DNA of 64,000 bases from JAJTFW01 sp903922455 (GCA_943329665.2 CALQEU020000008.1:41761-105760), one strand, 5' to 3'; shown: positions 25,428 to 33,337, counted from the stretch's first letter. A program made the numbers and translations. Notes: generated from the sequence alone by a model not told the origin.

Positions 25428-25706
25428 ATGTCGACACATTCAAACGCTAGCGGAAACATCCGCTTTCTAAATCCACCGGCAGTGGAGGTAAACAAAAAGA
25501 AATACTGCCGCTTCAAGAAAATGGGCATCAAGTACATTGACTACAAGGATGCTACATTTTTAACTAAATTCGTAAATGAGCAAGGGAAATTACTTCCCCG
25601 CCGCCTTACCGGTACTTCTTTGAAGTTCCAACGTAAAGTGGGTCAAGCTGTAAAGCGTGCACGTCACCTAAGCTTGATGCCGTATGTAACTGATCTTTTA
25701 AAATAA
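25428..25706 (+). CDS. rpsR: 30S ribosomal protein S18
   Basis: A 92-residue protein with the S18 core KKYCRFKKMGIKYIDYKDAT and GKLLPRRLTGTSLKFQRKV. It sits 13 nt after rpsF and 8 nt before rplI. The N-terminal 20 residues (MSTHSNASGNIRFLNPPAVE) form a short extension before the conserved domain. Confidence 0.97.
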   Translation: MSTHSNASGNIRFLNPPAVEVNKKKYCRFKKMGIKYIDYKDATFLTKFVNEQGKLLPRRLTGTSLKFQRKVGQAVKRARHLSLMPYVTDLLK

Positions 25707-25714
25707 GCTGAACC

Positions 25715-26161
25715 ATGGAAATCATTCTCAAACAAGACGTTAAGAACCTTGGTTACACTGACGATATCGTAAAAGTTCGTAACGGGTACGGTCGTAATTA
25801 CTTAATTCCAAACGGACTTGCAGTAATTGCCAACGAAACAAATCGCAAAGTACATGCTGAAGTAGTTAAGCAACGTGCTCACAAATTCAACAAGCTCCGT
25901 ATGGATGCTGATAAATTAGCAGCCGCATTAGCAAGTGTTACACTTTCTATTGGCGCTAAGGTGGGTGAAAACGGAAAACTATTCGGTTCCATTACTTCAC
26001 AACAGATTGTCGACAAACTCAAAAACATGGGTTATGAAATCGACAAAAAGAACGTGGTAATGCCTACAGATCATATCAAACAAGTCGGCACTTACGCTGC
26101 TGAAATCATCATTCTTCGCGACATTCGTGCGAAGTTAAGCTTCGACGTTGTTGAAGGATAA
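25715..26161 (+). CDS. rplI: 50S ribosomal protein L9
   Basis: A 148-residue two-domain protein. The N-terminal rRNA-binding domain has MEIILKQDVKNLGYTDDIVK and RNGYGRNYLIPNGLAVIA. A connecting helix leads to the C-terminal domain with GKLFGSITSQQIVDKL. Last gene of the operon; a hairpin follows 19 nt downstream. Confidence 0.97.
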   Translation: MEIILKQDVKNLGYTDDIVKVRNGYGRNYLIPNGLAVIANETNRKVHAEVVKQRAHKFNKLRMDADKLAAALASVTLSIGAKVGENGKLFGSITSQQIVDKLKNMGYEIDKKNVVMPTDHIKQVGTYAAEIIILRDIRAKLSFDVVEG

Positions 26162-26180
26162 TCGATGATAAATTAAAATT

Positions 26181-26210
26181 AAGAAGGCAGAGGAGTTCTC
26201 TGCCTTCTTT
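26181..26210 (+). terminator. Terminator-like hairpin after rplI
   Basis: AAGAAGGCAGAG (26181-26192) pairs with CTCTGCCTTCTT (26198-26209) over 12 bp around a 5-nt loop. The following tract TTCTTTGTT is only moderately T-rich. Confidence 0.8.
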
Positions 26211-26253
26211 GTTAAAAGTAATCTCAATTCAACTAACCTAAAATTTACTTCGT

Positions 26254-26814
26254 ATGGCAAATACAGGAGATGTATCAGTAGGCACAGTTTTACGTTTTAA
26301 TGGTGAACTCTGTCAAGTAGTAGAATGGCAACATCGCACTCCAGGCAACTTACGCGCCTTCTACCAAGGTAAAATGCGAAATCTTAAAACTGGCAAAACA
26401 CTTGAAAATCGTTTTCGCTCAGGAGAAGAAGTTGAAATTGCGAGAGTAGATTATAAGACCATGGAATATCTTTACAGCGACGGCGAAAACCTGATCTGCA
26501 TGGACCATGAAACTTATGAGCAAGTACCGGTTCCTCAAGAATTATTTGGAAACTCTTTCAAGTTTTTAAAAGAAGGTATGGAGGTGAAAATATCTTTCGA
26601 AGCGGAAGAAGTAATTTTAGCGGAGCCTCCTACTTTTGTAGAGCTGGCAATCTCGTATTGCGAGCCTGGATTAAAAGGAGACACTGCTACCAACACCTTA
26701 AAGCCTGCAACGCTCGAAAACGGCGCTGTGGTGAACGTTCCCCTCTTCGTTAATGATACAGACAGAGTGAAAGTAGATACGCGCACTGGAGAGTACGTAG
26801 AGCGTGTGAAATAA
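26254..26814 (+). CDS. efp: Translation elongation factor P, Asn-tip variant
   Basis: Relieves ribosome stalling at polyproline. The 186-residue protein has the three EF-P domains: the KOW-like N domain (TGDVSVGTVLRFNGELCQVV), a middle OB domain and a C-terminal OB domain ending VPLFVNDTDRVKVDTRTGEY. The loop that carries the modified Lys or Arg in characterised EF-Ps reads RTPGNLRAFYQGK here, with Asn at the tip position. A conserved YEQVPVPQE segment follows. The 46-bp tandem array begins at the first base after its stop codon. Confidence 0.95.
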   Translation: MANTGDVSVGTVLRFNGELCQVVEWQHRTPGNLRAFYQGKMRNLKTGKTLENRFRSGEEVEIARVDYKTMEYLYSDGENLICMDHETYEQVPVPQELFGNSFKFLKEGMEVKISFEAEEVILAEPPTFVELAISYCEPGLKGDTATNTLKPATLENGAVVNVPLFVNDTDRVKVDTRTGEYVERVK

Positions 26815-27536
26815 CCCCGTTTGAGAAATCGTAAAAACGATTACCAAACGGGGCAAGCCCCCAAGATTGAGAAATTGTAAAAACGATTACCAAACGGGAC
26901 AGGCCCCCAAGATTGAGAAATTGTAAAAACGATTACCAAACGGGACAGGCCCCTAAGATTGAGTAATCGTAAAAATGATTACCAAACGGGGCAAGCCCCC
27001 AAGATTGAGAAATCGTAAAAACGATTACCAAACGGGGCAGGCCACTAAGATTGAGAAATCGTAAAAACGATTACCAAACGGGGCAAGCCCCCAAGATTGA
27101 GAAATCGTAAAAACAATTACCAAACGGGGCAAGCCCCCAAGATTGATAAATCGTAAAAACGATTACCAAACGGTGAAAGCCCCCAAGATTGATAAATCGT
27201 AAAAACGATTACCAAACGGTGAAAGCCCCCAAGATTGAGAAATCGTAAAAACAATTACCAAACGGGGCAAGCCCCCAAGATTGAGAAATCGTAAAAACAA
27301 TTACCAAACGGGGCAAGCCCCCAAGATTGAGAAATTGTAAAAACGATTACCAAACGGGGCAAGCCCCCAAGATTGAGAAATTGTAAAAACGATTACCAAA
27401 CGGGGCAGGCCCCCAAGATTGAGAAATTGTAAAAACGATTACCAAACGGGACAGGCCCCTAAGATTGAGTAATCGTAAAAATGATTACCAAACGGGGCAA
27501 GCCCCCAAGATTGAGAAATTGTAAAAACGATTACCC
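26815..27536 (+). repeat. 46-bp tandem array, about 15.5 units, behind efp
   Basis: Contiguous units with the shape ATTGAGAAATCGTAAAAACG, then ATTACCAAACGGGGCAAGCC, then CCCAAG. Each unit carries an inverted repeat AATCGT-AAAA-ACGATT and a GGGGCAAGCCCC mini-hairpin. The first unit differs: CCCCGTTTG at 26815-26823 pairs fully with CAAACGGGG at 26845-26853 around the inner stem. Units vary at a few positions (AATTGT, ACAATT, GGGACAGG, GGTGAAAG). The 46-bp period and in-frame TAA/TGA exclude coding. No spacers differ between units, so it is not CRISPR. It ends 24 nt before a strong terminator. Confidence 0.95.
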
Positions 27537-27559
27537 ATCAGGGAAAACAACAAAACCAT

Positions 27560-27597
27560 ATCCGCATTAGCATGTTTATGTTAATGCGGATTTTTTT
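27560..27597 (+). terminator. Strong intrinsic terminator after the 46-bp array
   Basis: ATCCGCATTAGCAT (27560-27573) pairs with ATGTTAATGCGGAT (27578-27591) over 14 bp with one G-U, loop GTTT, followed by seven T. It would end any transcript that reads from efp through the array. Confidence 0.93.
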
Positions 27598-27631
27598 ATG
27601 ATACCAATTTGGCAATGTTGGAAATGATGTG

Positions 27632-28074
27632 CGACCCCTACGGGGTCGTGGTTATTATGCGGTGGATTGTTTTTCTATTAAGGTGCGACCCCGCTGGGGT
27701 CGGATTTCGAATGAAAAATTCATATTCTCTTCGTTCGTGATGATGGAAATGAGGTGCGACCCCACTGAGGTCGGATTTCGAATGAATGATGATTGAATGA
27801 TTAGATTGAATGATTAGATTGAATCAGCCCTAGAACTAAATAGATGTGATCATTCAAATAAAATTATTGTGTTGCGAATTTAATTTCACATCGTTGGTGA
27901 TTATGGAAATGATGTGCGACCCCGCTGAGGTCGGATTTCGAATGAATGATGATTGAATGATTAGATTGAATCAGCCATAGAACTAAATAGATGTGATCAT
28001 TCAAATAAAATTATTGTGTTGCGAATTTAATTTCACATCGTTGGTGATTATGGAAATGATGTACGACGCAGTCG
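27632..28074. repeat. GACCCC palindrome family and a 160/147-bp tandem duplication
   Basis: CGACCCC-NNN-GGGGTCG-like palindromes occur at 27632-27648, 27686-27702, 27757-27773 and 27917-27933, the last three followed by GGATTTCGAATGA. A degenerate form is at about 28063. The segment 27743-27902 (160 bp) is repeated as 27903-28049 (147 bp); the difference is a 13-bp internal TGATTAGATTGAA duplication. No coding frame is evident, and the whole 27598-28168 gap holds no gene. Confidence 0.85.
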
Positions 28075-28168
28075 TGTTATTTTGTGATGGATTCCTTTTC
28101 GTTAAATATGCAACGATTCCCAATAAGTTATTCATGAACTTGGCATAACATTAAAACGACGCACAGCA

Positions 28169-30367
28169 CTAAAACGACGCGCCAATACTCACAAATACGT
28201 TTCTACCGTTACCAGGCATAATGCCTGGACCTGGATAGCCGCCTGATCTGCGCGTTGCATATTTTTCGTTAGCGATATTATTAACACCAGCTTTCACGTT
28301 GTATCGCTCCAAAAAATTATAAGTAAACGAAGCATCCATGACTTTATAGCCTGAAAGTTTACCAGTCGTACCCGCTGCATTTGGCAACTCGGTATTAACT
28401 GCATCGGTGAATACATCACCTACATTGCTCATCTGAAACGTTGCAGAAAATCCTTTGAAGTAATAGGTCGATCCAAAACGGTGAATGTATTGAGGAGCGT
28501 TTTCTACGCTCTTATCTTTAATTGATTTTGTAACATCGTTTGCAATGGCCGGATTATTCCACTTCGTATACTTCGCATCGATGAAAGAATTGGATGCAAA
28601 AATACTGAGGCTACCAACCTTTGAATTTGCTTTAAATGCTTTTACGATATCAATTTCAATAAACGATTCGATCCCTTGACTCACCGATGTACCAATGTTG
28701 GTTCTAAACGCTGCGCCATTTTGTGTGATGGTTCCGATGCGATTATCGTAATTCAAGTAGAATACACCTACATCAAAGTTTAAGAAGCTACCAAAACTTC
28801 CTCTATATCCGAAGTCGGCATTAAATCCGCTTGCATCTTTTAAATTGGGATCGATGATGTCGGTGGTAGCTGATGGCGTAAGCTCCGAAAAAGTGACAGG
28901 ACGATACCCTAAAGAATAGTTAACATATAGATTTGTTTTTTCGGTGATGAGAAATTCGCCTCCGATTCCATAAAGAATCAACTCACGCGTTCTTTTGTCG
29001 GGATTAACAGACCCCGTTTGTGTGGTATTAATATAACCCTCCATTTTATTTTCAATGTATTCGAAACGAATGCCCGGCACTACCTTCAATCGATTCCCGA
29101 TTTGAAAAATATTTTCAGCAAAGACAGCATGATTCGTAGTACCAAATTCAAGTGCGCGACCGTAAGTTGGATCACTCAATGATAAATCAAAATCACTTCC
29201 TGTACTTCCTACGCCCAATTGATTTCTTTCTGTATTTCCATTGTAGACTCTCACTCCTCCTGCAAAAACATTTTCTTTGCCTGCTAATTTATAGCGAACC
29301 GAAAGTCGTGCTTCAGCGCCATAATTTTTGTAGTTGTCTCGATCTACTTGTCGCGGATTATATTGCAGCGTATTCGGGTTGATGGAATCAAGTGTTGTGA
29401 TGGTTTTCGTATAGCCCACACTGTTACGTTCTGCAACCGTTGCAAATGATTTAATGTGCAGCGATACCGATTGCGAAATTTCATACTTAATAGTGAGCGA
29501 TGCAACATTCCAGGGTGTGCTGAACCAGTTTCGCTCTCTGAACGATTGACGATGACTCTCTTTGTATTGCACATCGGTTAGTCCACCCGGCTGCTGACTT
29601 TTATAATCCATGCGCGTATACTCGGCACCGATATTTATTTTTTTGGTGAGCTGATAGTTTGCAGAAAAATATCCGGTGTAAATACTGTATTCACTGTTGC
29701 TGCGCCATCCATCGGCTGAACGATGATGCAAAAATCCATAAAAAGAAAACTTTTTATAGGTTCCGCCCAATGCATTGTAAGTATTGAATAATCCATAAGA
29801 GCCAACGGTTTGTTGCGTTTCAAAAGAGATGGGCTTGTTGGGATTTCCTTTTTTAATTTGATAATTAAGTAATCCGCCAAACTGCGAACCATACTGCAAA
29901 GAAGCGGCACCGCGTACCACTTCAATTTTACTTAATGCTTCCATGGGTGGCGTATAGTACGATTCTGGATAACCAAAAACCTCCGAACAAATATCGTAGC
30001 CGTTTTGACGCACATTAAATTCCCAAGAACGGTTAGGACTTAATCCCCGCGTTGCAACACTTGTCTGAATACCGGAACCATCGTTTTCCCAAACGCTCAT
30101 ACCCGGAACCTTACCAAACACTTGGCGAGAATTATTCGTGCTTAGATCGGCATTAATTCGATCCATGTGAATCACGGTTGATTTCTTACCTGCATAAATC
30201 ACATTGTCTTTTACTTGGGGCATCTGCTCCACGCCACCCAACGCCTGCTCATGTTTAATGATTACTTCGTTGAGATCGATCACTTTTGAAGTATCGGTTT
30301 TTTGGGCAAAAGCAGCCGATAATGATGAAATGGATAATATAGCGGCGATGGCGATAAATCTTAACAT
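28169..30367 (-). CDS. TonB-dependent outer-membrane receptor, probably siderophore/iron-citrate type
   Basis: A 732-residue receptor with signal peptide MLRFIAIAAILSISSLSAAF. The plug domain (residues about 60-170) has FGKVPGMSVWENDGSGIQTS and IEVVRGAASLQYGSQFGGLL, and a beta-barrel follows. The C-terminal strand GRNVFVSIGASF ends in Phe as usual. Plug wording such as RGLSPNRSWEFNVRQNGYDI resembles FecA-like iron-chelate receptors. A Fur-like palindrome in its promoter supports an iron substrate, but the exact ligand is unknown. Confidence 0.93.
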   Translation of the reverse strand: MLRFIAIAAILSISSLSAAFAQKTDTSKVIDLNEVIIKHEQALGGVEQMPQVKDNVIYAGKKSTVIHMDRINADLSTNNSRQVFGKVPGMSVWENDGSGIQTSVATRGLSPNRSWEFNVRQNGYDICSEVFGYPESYYTPPMEALSKIEVVRGAASLQYGSQFGGLLNYQIKKGNPNKPISFETQQTVGSYGLFNTYNALGGTYKKFSFYGFLHHRSADGWRSNSEYSIYTGYFSANYQLTKKINIGAEYTRMDYKSQQPGGLTDVQYKESHRQSFRERNWFSTPWNVASLTIKYEISQSVSLHIKSFATVAERNSVGYTKTITTLDSINPNTLQYNPRQVDRDNYKNYGAEARLSVRYKLAGKENVFAGGVRVYNGNTERNQLGVGSTGSDFDLSLSDPTYGRALEFGTTNHAVFAENIFQIGNRLKVVPGIRFEYIENKMEGYINTTQTGSVNPDKRTRELILYGIGGEFLITEKTNLYVNYSLGYRPVTFSELTPSATTDIIDPNLKDASGFNADFGYRGSFGSFLNFDVGVFYLNYDNRIGTITQNGAAFRTNIGTSVSQGIESFIEIDIVKAFKANSKVGSLSIFASNSFIDAKYTKWNNPAIANDVTKSIKDKSVENAPQYIHRFGSTYYFKGFSATFQMSNVGDVFTDAVNTELPNAAGTTGKLSGYKVMDASFTYNFLERYNVKAGVNNIANEKYATRRSGGYPGPGIMPGNGRNVFVSIGASF

Positions 30368-30388
30368 ATTGATTTATAATATTTAAAA

Positions 30389-30442
30389 TAGAATGATTCG
30401 ATTGAACGGAACAAAAGTATTATTTAGAATGATTCTAAACAA
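30389..30442 (-). promoter_or_regulatory. Promoter with Fur-like operator for the TonB receptor
   Basis: On the minus strand, TTG at 30442-30440, a 20-nt spacer and TACTTTTG (30419-30412) make a canonical promoter 45 nt upstream of the ATG. A 17-nt palindrome TTTAGAATGATTCTAAA at 30423-30439 fills the spacer. A weaker copy TAGAATGATTCGA at 30389-30401 lies just past the expected start site. The 7-1-7 symmetry is that of Fur-family boxes, and a bound dimer would block polymerase. Confidence 0.7.
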
Positions 30443-30464
30443 TAAATATTGAAAATGTTTTTTT

Positions 30465-30569
30465 AACGGGTTAAAACCTTTTTTTGAACGGGTTAAAACC
30501 TTTTTTTTGAACGGGTTAAAACCTTTTTTTTGAACGGGTTAAAACCTTTTTTTTGAACGGGTTAAAACC
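30465..30569. repeat. Five-unit 23-bp array with T8 tracts
   Basis: AACGGGTTAAAACC occurs at 30465, 30487, 30510, 30533 and 30556, separated by runs of 7-8 T and a G; spacings are 22, 23, 23 and 23 nt. It lies directly upstream of the TonB-receptor promoter and merges into the transposase-linked palindromes through AACGGGTTAAAACCCATTC. Confidence 0.92.
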
Positions 30570-30736
30570 CATTCTAATTGATTGTCAATAATTAAATTAT
30601 TAATTGGAATGAGTTTAAACCCATTCCAATTAATTGAAAAAAATTAAAATATCTATTGGAATGGGATTTATCCCATTCCAATAGATTGTCAAAAATTAAA
30701 TTATTTAATTGGATTGGATTTTAATCCATTCCAATT
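30550..30736. repeat. REP-like palindrome array next to the transposase gene
   Basis: Hairpins with a TTGGAATGGG/CCCATTCCAA core lie at 30602-30631 (one mismatch), 30653-30684 (perfect 14-bp arms, loop TTTA) and 30707-30736 (one mismatch). A truncated one is at about 30556-30580. Spacers share GATTGTCAAaAATTAAATTA. The period is about 52 nt. The last palindrome abuts the transposase stop codon, the usual place for elements mobilised by REP-associated transposases. Confidence 0.85.
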
Positions 30737-31173
30737 TAGGATGTGAATTTTTCAAAACCATTTTTAACAATAAAATCATCCTCCTCCTCTTCAAATGTTT
30801 TCTTTCGATGATGCTCTTCTTGATTCTTGATGTAATTCCTCACTCTTTCAATACTGGATTCCGATACTGATACAGCATAGTATGCATCTTGCCATTCAAA
30901 TTTGTATTTGGTTAATCCATGTTTATTAATCCAAAAGGACGATTCACCTTTGATTAATTTCATGACATCCATCATGGTTTGATCCATTCTTAATGAAACC
31001 AAGCAATGACAATGGTCGGAATAGCCATTTACAAAATCGATGAAGATTCCTTTTTTCTTGGCATTATCGTACATGTGAGTCCAGACTTTCAATCTTAATT
31101 CTTTTGAATCTAAATAGGGAACTCGGTTTTTTGTGCTCCACACAAAATGGATGTAACCTTTTATAAAGGGCAT
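30736..31173 (-). mobile_element. IS200-like / REP-associated tyrosine transposase (Y1 HUH)
   Basis: A 145-residue HUH single-strand transposase. The metal-binding HxH is in GYSDHCHCLVSL (about residue 53), and the catalytic Tyr is in IERVRNYIKNQEEHH (about 112). FVWSTKNRVPYL at the N-terminus and FEWQDAYYAVSVSES are typical of IS200-like TnpA. It has no TnpB partner, and the flanking DNA holds several palindromes of its own. That favours a REP-associated (RAYT) domesticated copy over a free IS. The C-terminal acidic segment (KKTFEEEEDDF) is common in Bacteroidota versions. It appears intact. Confidence 0.9.
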
Positions 31174-31750
31174 ATTTTAAAAATTTATTTTTGTAGAAAG
31201 TTATTTAGCTTGTTGGTAGATTCTTTGATATTATCTTTAGAACTACTTTAGCTTGGTTACCGACAAAATAGACTCATAGAAACCAATACAAAATTAATTA
31301 TATTTTCAATACAAGCGATCTGTGAAAAATAAGGGGATTTATAATTGAATTTTAAGCGTTTGCTGCAAATAAGGGGATTTATAATTGCAGATAAAGCATT
31401 TTCTGAAAATAAAATCAGTTAAAGGGCTCTGTTTTCGGAGATGGTATAGATTGAATGAGACGGAACAATTGCTCTGTATCCGATACATCGGTCATTCCAG
31501 CCCGTCGCGAGGCTGCGCTTCGCTAAATTTTCTCGCTAAGCCGCAAAGTTTAAGTCGCTAAATTTCTCGAAGCTAATTTGCGATGCTAATTCTTTTTATA
31601 GCTCCCCCCTCGCCTTTGGAGATGGGGCCAGGGGGAGAGGCTTAAACTCTATGCCTACTAAAATTTATTCGTTAAAAACTAAGCTATTCCTCTAGAGGGT
31701 TAGGGAGAGGCTAGGAACTATATGCTTCCTAAAATTTATTCGCTAAACGC
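31174..31750. repeat. Gene-free repeat region between transposase and rplQ
   Basis: A 21-nt direct repeat AAATAAGGGGATTTATAATT(G) occurs at 31327-31347 and 31367-31387, 40 nt apart. At 31601-31672 and 31684-31747 two diverged copies of a GGGAGAGGCT...CTAAAATTTATTCGnTAAA block follow each other; the first starts with an imperfect CCCCCCTCGCC/GGGGCCAGGGGG palindrome. A CGCGAGGCTGCGCTTCGC-type stretch lies near 31504-31530. No ORF of substance. Confidence 0.7.
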
Positions 31751-31783
31751 AAAGCGAGGCGAACAAAATGTTCGCCTCGCTTT
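31751..31783 (-). terminator. Perfect hairpin ending the ribosomal operon
   Basis: AAAGCGAGGCGAACA (31751-31765) and TGTTCGCCTCGCTTT (31769-31783) are perfectly complementary over 15 bp with loop AAA, 20 nt past the rplQ stop. The U-tract on the minus strand is short (TTTGCGTTT). Confidence 0.85.
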
Positions 31784-31803
31784 TAAGGGTATGTTTTGAG
31801 AAA

Positions 31804-32292
31804 TTATTCTGCCGCGTCTGTACTTTCAGCCGCTGGAGCATCGCCTGCTTTTGGATCGGCTTTCTTGGCGCGACTACGACGAGTCGTTGCTTTTGCTGCA
31901 CCTTTCTTACCTGTTTTCTCTTTAAGCATGTTCTCGTTGTAGTCTACTAATTCGATCATCGCCATTTCAGCAGCGTCACCAGGACGATTACCTACTTTAA
32001 TGATACGAGTGTATCCACCCGGACGATCAGCAATCTTAACACTTACGTCACGAAATAATTCGCTCACGGCATCTTTACTTTGTAAGTAAGAGAAAACCAC
32101 TCGACGTGAATGTGTAGTGTCGTCTTTAGACTTTGTAATAAGAGGCTCTACATATACACGCAAAGCCTTCGCCTTTGCTACTGTAGTAAATATACGTTTA
32201 TGTGTAATAAGAGAAATAGCTAAATTGCTTAACATAGCAACTCTATGACTCGTAGTACGGCCGAGGTGATTGTGTTTTTTACCGTGACGCAT
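31804..32292 (-). CDS. rplQ: 50S ribosomal protein L17
   Basis: A 162-residue protein with the conserved L17 domain (MRHGKKHNHLGRTTSHRVAM, RRVVFSYLQSKDAVSELF, GGYTRIIKVGNRPGDAAEMA) up to about residue 120. A lysine/alanine-rich tail follows (KKGAAKATTRRSRAKKADPK), longer than the E. coli protein (127 residues) but common in Bacteroidota. Last gene of the operon, 52 nt after rpoA. Confidence 0.97.
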   Translation of the reverse strand: MRHGKKHNHLGRTTSHRVAMLSNLAISLITHKRIFTTVAKAKALRVYVEPLITKSKDDTTHSRRVVFSYLQSKDAVSELFRDVSVKIADRPGGYTRIIKVGNRPGDAAEMAMIELVDYNENMLKEKTGKKGAAKATTRRSRAKKADPKAGDAPAAESTDAAE

Positions 32293-32344
32293 GTTGTATT
32301 CGTGTTATTATAATCTTCGCTCTACGCGATTTATTTATATTTAA

Positions 32345-33337
32345 TTAATCGTTATCAATACCGTATTTAGCGATATTCATTCCGAAGTTTAAGTTCTTAC
32401 TGCGAACTAATTCTTCTAATTCTGTTAATGACTTCTTACCGAAATTGCGGAACTTTAATAAGTCAGCTTTGGTGTAGCTTACTAAGTCGCCTAACGTTTC
32501 TACATCGGCAGCTTTCAAACAATTTAGAGCACGAACACTTAAATCCATGTCTACTAATTTTGTTTTTAATAACTGACGCATATGAAGAGTCGTCTCATCT
32601 AATTCTTCCGTCACTTGCTTAGGCTTCGACTCCAAGGTAATCTTCTCGTCGCTAAACAACATGAAATGATGAATCAAGATTTCAGCTGCATCTTTCAATG
32701 CTTCTTTCGGATGCACAGATCCATCAGAAGTAATTTCAACCACTAACTTTTCGTAATCGGTTTTTTGCTCAACACGATAGTTCTCGATGAAATACTTTAC
32801 GTTTCTGATTGGTGTGTAAATCGCGTCTAAGAAGATAGTGCCGATGGGTGCTGTTGCTGTTTTGTTCTCTTCAGAAGGAACATAACCGCGACCTTTTTCG
32901 ATCGTAATATCCAATTGCAATTTCACCGAAGGATCCATGTTGCAAATCACGAAATCAGGATTTAAGACTTGGAATGCCGTAGTATGTTTTGCAATATCGC
33001 CAGCGGTAAATGTTTCTTTACCGTTCACCATCACGTGTACTTTTTCTGAGTCAGTACCTTCAATTTGTTGCTTGAAACGCACTTGCTTCAAGTTCAAAAT
33101 CATTTCGGTTACATCTTCAATTACACCTTTAATTGTTGAGAATTCATGATCAACTCCGCCAACTTTAATAGAAGTGATGGCAAAGCCTTCTAAGGAACTG
33201 AGTAGGATTCTACGCAGTGCATTTCCAACGGTTATTCCGTATCCCGGTTCTAGCGGACGGAATTCGAACTGACCGAATGTTTCGGTCGAATGATTCATGA
33301 TCACTTTGTCCGGTTGCTGAAAAGCTAATATCGCCAT
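32345..33337 (-). CDS. rpoA: RNA polymerase alpha subunit
   Basis: A 330-residue alpha subunit. The N-terminal assembly domain has EPGYGITVGNALRRILLSSL at about 33-52. The C-terminal DNA/activator-binding domain starts at about 245 with HHH motifs (ALNCLKAADVETLGDLVSYT, FGKKSLTELEELV). It sits in the alpha operon between rpsD (78 nt upstream) and rplQ. Confidence 0.98.
   Translation of the reverse strand: MAILAFQQPDKVIMNHSTETFGQFEFRPLEPGYGITVGNALRRILLSSLEGFAITSIKVGGVDHEFSTIKGVIEDVTEMILNLKQVRFKQQIEGTDSEKVHVMVNGKETFTAGDIAKHTTAFQVLNPDFVICNMDPSVKLQLDITIEKGRGYVPSEENKTATAPIGTIFLDAIYTPIRNVKYFIENYRVEQKTDYEKLVVEITSDGSVHPKEALKDAAEILIHHFMLFSDEKITLESKPKQVTEELDETTLHMRQLLKTKLVDMDLSVRALNCLKAADVETLGDLVSYTKADLLKFRNFGKKSLTELEELVRSKNLNFGMNIAKYGIDND

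Noticed and set aside
26815..27536. CRISPR array
   Set aside because: Units follow one another directly with no unique spacers, no leader is seen, and no cas genes are in the window.
30465..30569. Small CRISPR-like array of AACGGGTTAAAACC
   Set aside because: The spacers are only T-runs of near-identical length, so it is a simple tandem repeat.
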